From: Sporosarcina luteola
GTDB lineage: Bacteria; Bacillota; Bacilli; Bacillales_A; Planococcaceae
DNA: 64,000 bases
NCBI RefSeq assembly: GCF_023715245.1
Contig: NZ_JAMBNV010000001.1
Location: 248,001 to 312,000 of the forward strand
Direction: 5' to 3'
Part shown: positions 9,564-18,413 of the stretch, in pieces
Layout of the letters: the number at the start of each line of letters is the position of its first letter
Numbering within the stretch: position 1 is the stretch's first letter
The notes under the pieces: generated by a model
The model's database searches: none
What the model was told of the DNA's origin: nothing
The model's input: the letters and a program-made list of their open reading frames with translations, nothing else
Translations under genes and position numbers: made by a program

Positions 9564-11102
9564 TTGGAAATAGATATAAAGAAGATGCACGAAAAGCCTC
9601 CTTATGGAATGATAGCGATTTTATTCTTCGGGGCATTCGTCGCAATCTTGAACAATACATTATTGAATATAGCTTTGCCGGTTATTATGAATGAGTTTCA
9701 GGTGAAACCTTCAGCCGTCCAATGGCTGACAACTGGTTATATGCTTGTGAATGGAATCATGATTCCGGCAAGTGCTTTCTTTGTACAAAAGTTTACGAAC
9801 CGTAAATTGTTTTTAACAGCGATGACATTGTTTACGATCGGTACGGCTCTTGCCATCTTTGCACCGACCTTCGGAATGCTCGTTGCGGCACGTATGATCC
9901 AGGCTTCAGGTTCCGCTTTGATGATGCCGTTATTGATGAACGTCATGCTCGTCGCTTTCCCGATCGAGAAGAGGGGATCGGCAATGGGGATGTTCGGGCT
10001 TGTCATGTTTACGGCGCCTGCAATCGGGCCTACATTGTCAGGTTGGGTTGTCGAGCATTATTCATGGCGCACGCTTTTTGAAATCGTGTTGCCGTTTGCG
10101 ATTCTGACAATCGTCTTTGCGCTCTGGAAGCTGAAAAACATCACGCCGAATACAGCGGTGAAGTTGGACGTCTTCTCTCTCGTATTATCCACAATCGGTT
10201 TTGGCGGCCTATTATACGGATTTAGTTCGGCCGGGGGAGAAAAAGGATGGGGCGATCCGCTCGTTTATGGAACGATTGCAATTGGAGCGGTTTCACTAAT
10301 CGCATTCATCATCCGCCAATTGCGGATGGACGTTGCGATGCTGGACTTCAGAATTTATAAATATCCGATGTTCGCACTTGCATCCGTCATTTCGATCGTG
10401 CTGTCGGTGGCGATGTTTTCCGGGATGATCCTGACGCCGCTTTATGTTCAGGAAGTGCGCGGAATTTCACCGTTTGAAGCGGGGATTTTGATGCTTCCAG
10501 GTGCGGTGCTAATGGGGATCATGTCGCCGATCACTGGCCGGCTATTCGATAAATACGGTGCGCGAGTCCTTGCGATCACCGGACTTTTGATCACTGTCAT
10601 CACAACGTTTTACTTAAGCCGCCTAGAATTGGATTCAGGATATTACTACTTGATGGCTCTATATACAGTTCGGATGTTCGGAATGTCGATGGTCATGATG
10701 CCGATCATGACCAATGGCTTGAACCAGCTTCCGATGAAATCAAACCCTCACGGCACAGCGATGAATAATACATTGCAGCAAGTATCGGGGGCGATCGGTT
10801 CCGCGATACTGCTTACAATTATGACGAAGCGCATGGAAAAGTCGGGAGAAGCCCTTTTTAACGATACAGTGGCAAGTGGGAATATCCCTACCGATAAAGG
10901 CGGGATGGCAGCGATGGAGCATGCAATCGGCTTGAAGGCGATGCTGGAAGGCATTAACTACTCATTCTTGATTGCCACCTTCATATCCGTTGCCGCATTG
11001 ATCCTCACTCTCTTTGTGAAAAGGGTCCGTCCTCCGAAGTATGAAGAGCAGAAATCACCGGCTGAAAGTGATTCGATAGAAACGAAGACGGTACAGGAAT
11101 AG
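9564..11102 (+). CDS. DHA2-family (EmrB/QacA, 14-TMS) MFS drug exporter
   Basis: About 512 residues with 14 predicted membrane segments place this in the DHA2 drug:H+ antiporter family, like B. subtilis YcnB. Motif A-like and motif C-like elements are visible (FVQKFTNRKLFLTAM after TM2; GLVMFTAPAIGPTLSGWVVEHYSWR in TM5). The loop motif ISPFEAGILMLPGAVLMGIMSPITGRLFDKYGAR region is also typical. I prefer the TTG at 9564, seven nt after GGGGG, over a TTG at 9540. Its promoter carries a candidate operator for the divergent TetR gene, so it is likely induced by its substrate, which is unknown. Confidence 0.88.
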   Translation: MEIDIKKMHEKPPYGMIAILFFGAFVAILNNTLLNIALPVIMNEFQVKPSAVQWLTTGYMLVNGIMIPASAFFVQKFTNRKLFLTAMTLFTIGTALAIFAPTFGMLVAARMIQASGSALMMPLLMNVMLVAFPIEKRGSAMGMFGLVMFTAPAIGPTLSGWVVEHYSWRTLFEIVLPFAILTIVFALWKLKNITPNTAVKLDVFSLVLSTIGFGGLLYGFSSAGGEKGWGDPLVYGTIAIGAVSLIAFIIRQLRMDVAMLDFRIYKYPMFALASVISIVLSVAMFSGMILTPLYVQEVRGISPFEAGILMLPGAVLMGIMSPITGRLFDKYGARVLAITGLLITVITTFYLSRLELDSGYYYLMALYTVRMFGMSMVMMPIMTNGLNQLPMKSNPHGTAMNNTLQQVSGAIGSAILLTIMTKRMEKSGEALFNDTVASGNIPTDKGGMAAMEHAIGLKAMLEGINYSFLIATFISVAALILTLFVKRVRPPKYEEQKSPAESDSIETKTVQE

Positions 11103-11122
11103 TCTCCTGCACCGTCTTTTGT
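11085..11122 (+). terminator. Intrinsic terminator overlapping the exporter stop codon
   Basis: The stem AAGACGGTACAGGA with TCCTGCACCGTCTT (one mismatch) is followed by TTTTG. Its left arm is inside the coding end. Confidence 0.85.
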
Positions 11123-11150
11123 TATAGTTAAGTAGAAAGGTGTGAGCGGA

Positions 11151-12188
11151 ATGATTGGAAGGAATGCTCCTTGTCCGTGTGGAAGCGGAAAGAAATATAA
11201 AAGATGCTGTTCTTTGAAGACCGAGATTTCAAATGAGCATTTGGTTGATGATGAGCTAAGGCGGATCGTCTCCGGCTATTTTGAAAACGCAATCAGCCCC
11301 GCTGAATTTGCAGAGTACGACCGCTATGAGAGGGAATGGAGCTCTGGTCTTGGCAGATTTTTCAGCAATAAAGAGATCGAACAGGTGACAGGGGAGTATT
11401 ATTTGTTCATTGCTCGGCTTGACTTATGGAGAGGTCATGTGATGAAGGAGTTGGGTGGCACAGTACGATCGGATACCCGACGGCTTCTGAAGCATTGGAA
11501 TGATCCTGTCGTTTTGCTTGGCAAAGTGAGCGGGATTTCCGAAGAAACGGTAACCGTTGATCAAATCTTGGATAATGAAACGTACATACTTCCGTTGTCC
11601 CCGAGTAATGAATTAAGGGAAGGGGATATCTTATTCGGCATCGCCCTGTACGATGATCGGAAACCTCCGGCGAATGTTTATTTGCTCAACGGCTTATACC
11701 GTGTAGCTGATCAGTCCGGTTCCGTCCAGCGGCAGGTCATGGAATTGGCGGAATCTGAAGGATTCGCGGACTACATTGATTTCTATAATGAACATATGAT
11801 GGATGTCTATAAACTATTGCTATCGCGTGTACACGAGCCTCATTCCGAGGACTTGGCAGTACCGGAAGTTGAAAAATCCATGACGGAACCCCAACTAGAA
11901 GTGTTGGAAATTGCTTTGGCGAAACTGGGTGAATTTAACGTAAAGGAACCTTTGAAAAATTTGGTGAAACTCGTCTTTGCGATTTTTTGCCTTCAAGAGG
12001 AACCAATCATACGGAAGCCGGAAGTTCTCGCTGCCTCCCTCTTTAAAACGGCTCACGAAGCCGGGATACTGGGAGATGCCGAATTTACACAGACGGACGT
12101 TGCGAAACTGTTCGGCGTATCCGTTTCGGCCATGATGAAAAATGTCGAAACATTAAAGTCCTACATCGCGGAAGCGCTCCAAAAATGA
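11151..12188 (+). CDS. SEC-C zinc-motif protein (paralogue of the gene at 5576)
   Basis: It opens with MIGRNAPCPCGSGKKYKRCC, almost the same SEC-C zinc motif as the 607-residue protein at 5576. The two align in architecture over about 345 residues (EFYLFI/EYYLFI, LKAWDEP/LKHWNDP, and the GTLMFG/GDILFG pair). This copy ends where the other continues into TPR-like repeats. The last 40 residues (TQTDVAKLFGVSVSAMMKNVETLKSYI region) look like a helix-turn-helix. I chose the ATG at 11151 over an upstream GTG because it matches the paralogue start. The function is unknown. Confidence 0.8.
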   Translation: MIGRNAPCPCGSGKKYKRCCSLKTEISNEHLVDDELRRIVSGYFENAISPAEFAEYDRYEREWSSGLGRFFSNKEIEQVTGEYYLFIARLDLWRGHVMKELGGTVRSDTRRLLKHWNDPVVLLGKVSGISEETVTVDQILDNETYILPLSPSNELREGDILFGIALYDDRKPPANVYLLNGLYRVADQSGSVQRQVMELAESEGFADYIDFYNEHMMDVYKLLLSRVHEPHSEDLAVPEVEKSMTEPQLEVLEIALAKLGEFNVKEPLKNLVKLVFAIFCLQEEPIIRKPEVLAASLFKTAHEAGILGDAEFTQTDVAKLFGVSVSAMMKNVETLKSYIAEALQK

Positions 12189-12190
12189 AT

Positions 12191-12228
12191 GATCCCGTAC
12201 AGGTGATGCCCTGTACGGGATTTTATTT
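12191..12228 (+). terminator. Intrinsic terminator after SEC-C paralogue
   Basis: A 12 bp stem, ATCCCGTACAGG with CCTGTACGGGAT, has a loop of about five bases and is followed by TTTTATTTTT. Confidence 0.9.
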
Positions 12229-12249
12229 TTCATTCCAAAAAGAAGGGAT

Positions 12250-12279
12250 TTGAAAGGATAATGTCGAAATAAATAGACT
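12250..12279 (+). promoter_or_regulatory. Probable promoter of the lysine-catabolic operon
   Basis: The -35 TTGAAA (12250-12255) is 18 bp from TAGACT (12274-12279). It lies just upstream of, and abuts, a cre site. Confidence 0.4.
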
Positions 12280-12292
12280 GTAAGCGGTTTCA
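12279..12292. promoter_or_regulatory. CcpA catabolite-responsive element (cre)
   Basis: TGTAAGCGGTTTCA matches the B. subtilis cre consensus TGWAANCGNTNWCA at every position. Its place over the -10/+1 region of the aldehyde dehydrogenase operon predicts carbon catabolite repression. Confidence 0.7.
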
Positions 12293-12325
12293 AAAAAGTT
12301 CGTGTTGGAAAGGGGAAATGAAGAC

Positions 12326-13804
12326 ATGCAATTGAACAACTTTATCGGAGGGTCCTGGCAGGATAGCGGGGGAGCGAACTATACGGCTGTCACAAATCCG
12401 GCGAATGGGGAAGAGTTGGCGCAAGTACGGTTATCGACAAGTGAAGACGTAGATCTGGCTGTGAAGGCGGCGAAGGAAGCGCAGAAAAAATGGGCGCTTG
12501 TTCCTGCACCGAAGCGGGCGGATTACTTATATGCAATCGGAAATCTCATGAAGGAACGAAAAGAGCATTTGGCGCAAGTGTTAACGAAGGAAATGGGGAA
12601 AGTCATCGAGGAAGGCCGCGGGGAAGTGCAGGAAGGGATCGACATGGCGTTCTATATGGCCGGGGAAGGGCGCAGGCTGTTTGGGGAAACGGTACCGTCC
12701 GAGCTGCAGGATAAATTCGCGATGAGCGTCCGGGCACCGATCGGGGTCGTCGGATTGATCACGCCATGGAACTTCCCGGTGGCGATTGCAACGTGGAAGT
12801 CATTCCCGGCAATGGTTGCAGGGAACACATTTGTTTGGAAGCCGGCTACTGAAACGCCGATGATGGCGTATGAAATGGCGAAGATTTTCGAGGAGGTCGG
12901 AATTCCTGCCGGAGTCGCCAATATTGTGTTCGGCTCAGGATCTGAAGTAGGAACAGCGATGATCGAGCATCCCGATGTCCGGGTCATTTCCTTCACGGGA
13001 TCGACCGAAACAGGGCGCCAGGTCGCGGAAACAGGCGGTCGCCACTTAAAGAAAGTGTCACTTGAAATGGGCGGAAAAAACGCAGTCATCGTCATGGATG
13101 ATGCAGATATCGACCTAGCCGTGGAAGGGATTCTTTGGAGTGCGTTCGGAACGGCGGGCCAACGCTGTACCGCATGCAGCCGGGTCATCGTGCATAAAGA
13201 TGTTAAGGAAGAGTTGGAAACGAAATTATTGGCATCGATGAAGCATCTGGCGATCGGGGATGGCTTGGACGAGACCGTGAAAATTGGACCGGTCATCAAC
13301 AGAAAGGCATTGGAGAAAATTCAAAGCTATGTTGAAATTGGAAAAGAAGAAGGCGCGAAACTGTTGGCTGGGGGAAGTGTGCTGACGGATGGCGACTTGG
13401 CGAAAGGACATTATTTCGAACCGACATTGTTCACGGACGTGAAATGGGATAGTCGTTTAGCGCAGGAGGAAATCTTCGGCCCGGTTGTATCTCTAATTGA
13501 AGTCGGAAGCCTCGACGAAGCGATTGAAGTGAACAACAGCGTCGTTTATGGCTTGTCAAGTTCCATCTTTTCGCGGGATGTGAATAAAGTATTCCGGGCT
13601 CAACGGGATCTTGACACAGGAATTGTCTACGTCAATGCAGGAACGACGGGAGCGGAAATCCATCTTCCATTCGGAGGTACGAAGGGAACAGGCAATGGCC
13701 ACCGGGATTCCGGCGTCGCGGCGCTTGATGTGTTCACGGAGTGGAAGAGCATTTACGTCGACTTCAGCGGAAAACTGCAACGGGCACAAATCGACACGGA
13801 GTAA
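12326..13804 (+). CDS. NAD(P)+-dependent aldehyde dehydrogenase (likely aminoadipate-semialdehyde dehydrogenase)
   Basis: A 492-residue cytosolic ALDH with the Rossmann motif FTGSTETGRQVAE, the general-base Glu in LEMGGKNA and the catalytic Cys in GQRCTACSRV. The TPWNFPVAI and EEIFGPVV signatures are in order. Because a lysine 6-dehydrogenase follows 34 bp downstream, the best substrate guess is 2-aminoadipate-6-semialdehyde, giving 2-aminoadipate. The family alone would allow other aldehydes such as succinate semialdehyde. I prefer the ATG at 12326, after GGAAAGGGG, to a GTG eight codons earlier. Expression is probably under CcpA through the cre just upstream. Confidence 0.85.
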   Translation: MQLNNFIGGSWQDSGGANYTAVTNPANGEELAQVRLSTSEDVDLAVKAAKEAQKKWALVPAPKRADYLYAIGNLMKERKEHLAQVLTKEMGKVIEEGRGEVQEGIDMAFYMAGEGRRLFGETVPSELQDKFAMSVRAPIGVVGLITPWNFPVAIATWKSFPAMVAGNTFVWKPATETPMMAYEMAKIFEEVGIPAGVANIVFGSGSEVGTAMIEHPDVRVISFTGSTETGRQVAETGGRHLKKVSLEMGGKNAVIVMDDADIDLAVEGILWSAFGTAGQRCTACSRVIVHKDVKEELETKLLASMKHLAIGDGLDETVKIGPVINRKALEKIQSYVEIGKEEGAKLLAGGSVLTDGDLAKGHYFEPTLFTDVKWDSRLAQEEIFGPVVSLIEVGSLDEAIEVNNSVVYGLSSSIFSRDVNKVFRAQRDLDTGIVYVNAGTTGAEIHLPFGGTKGTGNGHRDSGVAALDVFTEWKSIYVDFSGKLQRAQIDTE

Positions 13805-13838
13805 AGTGAAGTAATTTCGGAATGAAGGGGATGTTCAG

Positions 13839-15005
13839 ATGAAAGTGGTTGTATTAGGCGCGGGCTTAATGGGGAAAGAGGCAGTTCGGGATCTTGTGAA
13901 AAGCGATGAAGTGACGAAAGTGTATTTGGCCGACTTGAATCTGAGGTCGGCGGAAGATTTCGCGGAGCAGCTCATGTCCGACAAACTGGACCTTTTGCAG
14001 CTCGATGCGACAAATGATCTTCAATTGCAGGAAGTGATGGCGCTTGGGGATGTCGTCATCAATGCGCTGTTCTACACGTTCAATGAGAAGGTCGCGCGGA
14101 TCGCAGTGGAAATAGGGGTCCATTCCATCGATCTCGGCGGACATATCGGCGGTGCGACGGATGCTGTGCTGGGATTGGCGGAAAAAGCTGCGGCGAAAGG
14201 GGTTACGATCATTCCGGATTTAGGGGTGGCACCAGGAATGATCAATATCTTGACGGGCTACGGCGCGGGCAAGCTCGACAAAGTGGAAAGCATCAAGCTT
14301 TATGTAGGGGGAATTCCAGTAAAGCCGGAGCCTCCGCTTAATTACAACGTCGTGTTTTCACTCGAGGGCGTTTTCGATCATTATACAGATCCGTCCCACG
14401 TCATCCGCAATGGCCAACTCCTAGAAGTCCCTTCATTATCAGAAGTGGAAACAATCCATTTCGATGAATTCGGTGAAATGGAGGCGTTCCATACGTCCGG
14501 CGGCACGTCAACGCTCACGAAAACGTTCCCGGAAGTACAGACGCTGGAGTATAAGACAATCCGCTATAAAGGTCATGCCGAAAAGTTCCAATTGCTTGTC
14601 GACCTTGGTTTATTGTCACGCGACAACGAAGTGAAGGTCGGGGATAAGCAAGTGAAAGTCCGGGACGTCATGCGTGAACAGCTTTCTCCGCAATTGCGAT
14701 TGGGCGATAAATCCGATGCCGTCCTGCTGCGAGTCATTGTGAGTGGCGAAGCGCACGGGATGCCGGCGACGTATGAGTATAACATGGTGACGAAAAAGGA
14801 TTTGACGGTAAATGAAACAGCGATGGCCCGTGCGACTGCGAATACGATTTCAATCGTTGCTCAAATGATCGGGAACGGGACGATTACGAAACGCGGCGTC
14901 CATCCGCCAGAAACTATTATTCCGGGCGCTGAATACATTGAAGAGATGAAAAAACGCGGTGTCGTCATTGAGGAAACGGTAAGAACGCAAGAGGCGCATG
15001 TGTAA
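13839..15005 (+). CDS. lysDH: L-lysine 6-dehydrogenase (saccharopine dehydrogenase family)
   Basis: This 388-residue protein closely resembles Geobacillus lysine 6-dehydrogenase, which oxidatively deaminates the epsilon-amino group of lysine with NAD+ to give 2-aminoadipate-6-semialdehyde, which cyclises to piperideine-6-carboxylate. The N-terminal NAD site is [13 protein letters not shown]. The family segments [46 protein letters not shown] and [16 protein letters not shown] follow in order. It sits between an aldehyde dehydrogenase and an acyl-CoA dehydrogenase, consistent with lysine breakdown toward glutaryl-CoA. The similarity judgement is from memory of the Geobacillus sequence, not a computed alignment. 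Confidence 0.85.
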   Translation: MKVVVLGAGLMGKEAVRDLVKSDEVTKVYLADLNLRSAEDFAEQLMSDKLDLLQLDATNDLQLQEVMALGDVVINALFYTFNEKVARIAVEIGVHSIDLGGHIGGATDAVLGLAEKAAAKGVTIIPDLGVAPGMINILTGYGAGKLDKVESIKLYVGGIPVKPEPPLNYNVVFSLEGVFDHYTDPSHVIRNGQLLEVPSLSEVETIHFDEFGEMEAFHTSGGTSTLTKTFPEVQTLEYKTIRYKGHAEKFQLLVDLGLLSRDNEVKVGDKQVKVRDVMREQLSPQLRLGDKSDAVLLRVIVSGEAHGMPATYEYNMVTKKDLTVNETAMARATANTISIVAQMIGNGTITKRGVHPPETIIPGAEYIEEMKKRGVVIEETVRTQEAHV

Positions 15006-15033
15006 ACGATGAGCGGGGAAGGGGTTGTGGGAA

Positions 15034-16224
15034 TTGGATTTTGGGTTTACGGAAGAACAGCAAATGTTGCGCAAGACGGCGCGTCAATTCGTAGATGAAG
15101 AAATCATGCCGCATATCCAGCGATGGGATGCGGAGGGCGGATTCGATCCGGCCATTTGGAAGAAGCTCGCGGACTTAGGATTCATGGGTGTGTGTGTTCC
15201 TGAACAATATGGCGGGAGCGGGATGGACTATAATTCTCTCGCTATTTTATGTGAAGAGTTGGAGCGCGGGGATACAGCGTTCCGGACAGCGGTTTCCGTC
15301 CATATAGGCTTGAATTCCATGACGCTCATGCAATGGGGAACGGAAGAACAGAAGCGCGAATTTCTGATTCCGCAAGCGAAGGGTGAGAAAATCGGTGCGT
15401 TCGGATTGACGGAACCAGGTGCTGGTTCGGATGTTGCGGCGATGGCAACGACTGCGGTGCGCGATGGGGATGGATATGTCATCAATGGACAAAAGACATG
15501 GATTTCTTTGTGTGATGTCGCGGACCATTTCCTTGTCTTCGCTTACACGGATAAGTCGAAGAAGCATCATGGCATCAGCGCATTCATCGTCGAGCGTACG
15601 ACGCCGGGCTTTTCATCGAAGGCCATTAAAGGGAAATACGGCATCCGGGCAGGCAATACGGGAGAATTGTTCTTCGAAGATATGCGCATCCCGGCTGCGA
15701 ACTTGTTAGGCAAAGAAGGCGAAGGGTTCAAAATTGCGATGTCCGCACTCGACAACGGACGCTTCACGGTGGCGGCGGGCGCAGTCGGTTTGATCATGGG
15801 CTGCCTCGAGGAAAGTGTGAAGTACTGCCACGAACGCGAAACCTTCGGCAAACCGATCGGCAAGCACCAGCTCGTCCAGCAAATGCTTGCCAATATGGAA
15901 GCGGGCTACCAAATGAGCCGCCTCCTCGTCTACCGTGCAGGTGAATTGAAGAATAAAGGATTGCGCAACACACGTGAAACGTCCCTGGCGAAATGGCAAG
16001 CGTGCGATTTCGCGAATAAAGCAGCAGACGACGCCTTCCAAATCCACGGCGCCTACGGTTATTCGGATGAATACCCAGTCGCCCGCTTCCTACGCAACTC
16101 GAAAGCGCCGGTCATTTATGAGGGGACGCGCGAAATCCATACAATAATGCAGGCGGAGTATGTATTGGGTTATCGGGAAGATAAAAAGTTGAGCCATATG
16201 TTGCCGGAATGGCCGTTTGACTAA
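15034..16224 (+). CDS. Acyl-CoA dehydrogenase (possible glutaryl-CoA step)
   Basis: A FAD flavoenzyme of about 396 residues that oxidises an acyl-CoA at the alpha-beta position. The FAD/substrate signature FGLTEPGAGSDVAAMA and the C-terminal FQIHGAYGYSDEYPVARFLR are present. The catalytic base lies in APVIYEGTREIHT. It is third in the lysine operon, about 30 bp after lysine 6-dehydrogenase, so a role on a C5 acyl-CoA (glutaryl-CoA or a related intermediate) is attractive. The generic family signature does not prove that substrate. TTG at 15034, nine nt after GGGGAAGGGG, gives the usual MDFGFTEEQ start; an in-frame TTG nine bases earlier is the alternative. Confidence 0.85.
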   Translation: MDFGFTEEQQMLRKTARQFVDEEIMPHIQRWDAEGGFDPAIWKKLADLGFMGVCVPEQYGGSGMDYNSLAILCEELERGDTAFRTAVSVHIGLNSMTLMQWGTEEQKREFLIPQAKGEKIGAFGLTEPGAGSDVAAMATTAVRDGDGYVINGQKTWISLCDVADHFLVFAYTDKSKKHHGISAFIVERTTPGFSSKAIKGKYGIRAGNTGELFFEDMRIPAANLLGKEGEGFKIAMSALDNGRFTVAAGAVGLIMGCLEESVKYCHERETFGKPIGKHQLVQQMLANMEAGYQMSRLLVYRAGELKNKGLRNTRETSLAKWQACDFANKAADDAFQIHGAYGYSDEYPVARFLRNSKAPVIYEGTREIHTIMQAEYVLGYREDKKLSHMLPEWPFD

Positions 16225-16236
16225 TTAGGTAGGGGA

Positions 16237-16272
16237 AAACGCCAAGAGCCTCAGCGCTATTGGCGTTTCTTT
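16237..16272 (+). terminator. Intrinsic terminator of the lysine operon
   Basis: AAACGCCAA pairs with TTGGCGTTT around a 14-nt loop, followed by CTTT, 12 bases after the stop. Confidence 0.75.
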
Positions 16273-16283
16273 ACGGATTGCCC

Positions 16284-16410
16284 GCCGTTTATGAGCATTA
16301 GTCGCATTTTATGAGCATGTTTCGTGATTTATGAGCGTGTTTCGTGATTTATGATCACTTCTTGTGTTTTATGAGCGCGTTTCGTGATTTATGATCACTT
16401 TTGCGGTTTA
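16284..16410. repeat. Intergenic tandem array C, 20 bp units, core TTTATGAGC
   Basis: Six complete units at an exact 20 bp period (starts 16284, 16304, 16324, 16344, 16364, 16384) plus a partial seventh. The core is TTTATGAGC or TTTATGATC. The core resembles array B (TTTATGCG) but the flanks differ. Confidence 0.9.
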
Positions 16411-16444
16411 AAGTTCCATACGTTGACAATAATCGGAGGATGAA

Positions 16445-17002
16445 ATGTATAAATTTACAGCTGCATTGGCGAAGATCATTTTTTTCTTCATTGCCAAAAT
16501 CGAATTGAAGAATACACAAAAGCTGCCTGCTAGTGGGGGATATGTAATTACGTGTGCACATCGAGGGTGGTTGGAAATTATTGCGCTTGGCATTTCATTG
16601 CCTCGCCCAATCCACTTTATGGCGAAGAAGGAGCTTTTTAAAAGGAAGATGTTTGCCTCATTCTTAACGAGCATTAAAGCTTTTCCTGTTGATCGTGAAA
16701 ATCCGTCACCGAGCAGCATTAAAACACCTGTAAAACTTCTGAAATCTGGAGAGGTCGTTGGGATATTTCCTAGCGGAACGAGAAAGACTGAGAACGCACC
16801 GGTAAAACGAGGAGCCATCACGATTGCCGCTCTGGCGAAAGTGCCGATTGTGCCGGTTACATATGAAGGTCCGTCAAATCTAAAAGATGCATGGAAAAAC
16901 AGAAGGGCAACGATTACAATTGGCGATCCATTCATGATTGAAAATGCTAGTAAGGAAGAAATCAGCACTTATACAGAGAGATTGGAACGTGAACTCAATT
17001 GA
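16445..17002 (+). CDS. plsC: 1-acyl-sn-glycerol-3-phosphate acyltransferase (PlsC/YhdO type)
   Basis: PlsC acylates lysophosphatidate to phosphatidate at the membrane in phospholipid synthesis. The 185 residues follow B. subtilis YhdO closely: MAKKELF block, FPVDRENPSPSSIKTP, and the substrate block GIFPSGTR at about residue 100. The canonical catalytic H-x4-D appears here as H-R-G-W-L-E, so the Asp is replaced by Glu. The remaining blocks are intact, so it may still be active or altered in specificity. The ATG is preceded by CGGAGGATGAA. The serpin gene follows after about 95 bases. Confidence 0.85.
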   Translation: MYKFTAALAKIIFFFIAKIELKNTQKLPASGGYVITCAHRGWLEIIALGISLPRPIHFMAKKELFKRKMFASFLTSIKAFPVDRENPSPSSIKTPVKLLKSGEVVGIFPSGTRKTENAPVKRGAITIAALAKVPIVPVTYEGPSNLKDAWKNRRATITIGDPFMIENASKEEISTYTERLERELN

Positions 17003-17098
17003 TTGACCGGAAGTAATGAAGTGGGAGTGTGTTTATGCTACAGTCATGTAACTTTTTCCATCTGCAAGAAGTCTACGTGTACAAGGATGGTGAATGAT

Positions 17099-18343
17099 GT
17101 GAAACAGAAAATTACCGCTTCTCTTGTCGGAATGAGCCTTATGCTGTCTATGGCCGGGTGTGGAACGTCGAATGAAGGTAATCTTCAAATTGCGGAAGGT
17201 GTCGAATTTGGTGAAGGAGATTATGGAAAGATTGTTTCTTCAAACAATGAGTTAGGATTTAAATTACTTAAGGAAATCGAAACGGATGATAACGGAAATC
17301 TCTTCATTTCCCCGACGAGCCTATTGATGGCGCTAGCGATGGTCTATAACGGTGCAGACGGTGTAACGAAGGAAGGAATCGCAGACGCCATGCAAGTGGA
17401 AGGGATAGATCCGATGGATGTGAATAAAGCGAATGCATCCCTCATGACAATCTTGAATAAGAATTCCAAGGAAATCCAACTGCAAGTCGCCAATTCCATT
17501 TGGCTTAACGAAGAATATCATTTCCAAGAAGAGTTTTCTCAGCGGACGAAGGATTATTTTAATGCAGCAATAGAGGAAATCGATATCGCAAGCACAGAAT
17601 CGCCGAAGAAAATCAATGATTGGGTGAAAAAGGCGACGAATGACAAAATCGATAAAATGGTCGATGGTCCATTAGACGAAAATCTCGTTGCCATGTTGCT
17701 GAATGCTATTTATTTCAAAGGCGATTGGAAATACCCATTCGATAAGAAGGATACAGATAATCGGAATTTCCAACTGGGGGATGAGGAAGAAAAAGAGATT
17801 CCTTTCATGAAGCTCGAAGAAAAACTGATGTATTTGGTCGACAACGAAATTCAGGCGGTCAAACTCCCATATGGTAAAGGAGAGATGAGCATGACCATCG
17901 TCCTTCCGAATGAGCAGAAAAACTTCGATGAAATCAAAACTACGCTGTCGGCTGATAAATGGGATGAACTCAGCTCCAATTTCAGAAGCATGAGAGGAAC
18001 GCTTCTACTTCCTAAGTTCAAAATGGCATACGAAACGGAGCTGAATGGCGCACTTGAAGCCCTCGGAATGGCAGATGCATTCACCGACAGGGCTGATTTC
18101 AGTAAGATGGTTGAAGGCGATGTCTCCCTAGCTATTAGCAAAGTAAAGCAAAAAACATATATCGATGTGAATGAAGAAGGAACAGAAGCGGCCGCGGTCA
18201 CTGGCATACAGATGGAAGTCGCTTCTGGACCGCCGGACGCTCCTTTCGTTATGGATGTGAACCGTCCATTTTTCCTTGCGATTACGGACGAGGAAACAGG
18301 AATCATCTTGTTCATGGGTTTTATCGCAAATCCTGAAATATAG
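17099..18343 (+). CDS. Serpin, predicted secreted lipoprotein
   Basis: A serine-protease inhibitor of about 414 residues. A lipoprotein signal (charged start, hydrophobic stretch, lipobox SMAGC) predicts anchoring on the outer face of the membrane. The serpin core is recognisable in NLFISPTSLLMALAMVYNGA, NAIYFKGDWKYPF and the C-terminal DVNRPFFLAITDEETG. The hinge EEGTEAAAVTGI has the small residues needed for loop insertion, so it should be inhibitory. Counting from the hinge puts the scissile bond near Val-Ala-Ser, which fits a subtilisin- or elastase-like target. The GTG at 17099 follows AAGGATGG; frames opening further upstream lack a signal sequence at the N-terminus. Confidence 0.85.
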   Translation: MKQKITASLVGMSLMLSMAGCGTSNEGNLQIAEGVEFGEGDYGKIVSSNNELGFKLLKEIETDDNGNLFISPTSLLMALAMVYNGADGVTKEGIADAMQVEGIDPMDVNKANASLMTILNKNSKEIQLQVANSIWLNEEYHFQEEFSQRTKDYFNAAIEEIDIASTESPKKINDWVKKATNDKIDKMVDGPLDENLVAMLLNAIYFKGDWKYPFDKKDTDNRNFQLGDEEEKEIPFMKLEEKLMYLVDNEIQAVKLPYGKGEMSMTIVLPNEQKNFDEIKTTLSADKWDELSSNFRSMRGTLLLPKFKMAYETELNGALEALGMADAFTDRADFSKMVEGDVSLAISKVKQKTYIDVNEEGTEAAAVTGIQMEVASGPPDAPFVMDVNRPFFLAITDEETGIILFMGFIANPEI

Positions 18344-18353
18344 AAAGATTCAA

Positions 18354-18382
18354 TTGTGAAAACGAAGTATCCGTGCTAAACT
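18354..18382 (+). promoter_or_regulatory. Promoter of the ABC-F leader
   Basis: The -35 TTGTGA (18354-18359) and the -10 TAAACT (18377-18382) are exactly 17 bp apart. It lies 30 bp before the leader peptide. Confidence 0.55.
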
Positions 18383-18413
18383 ATTCTTACTATTAATCGG
18401 ACGGGGGTGAGGA

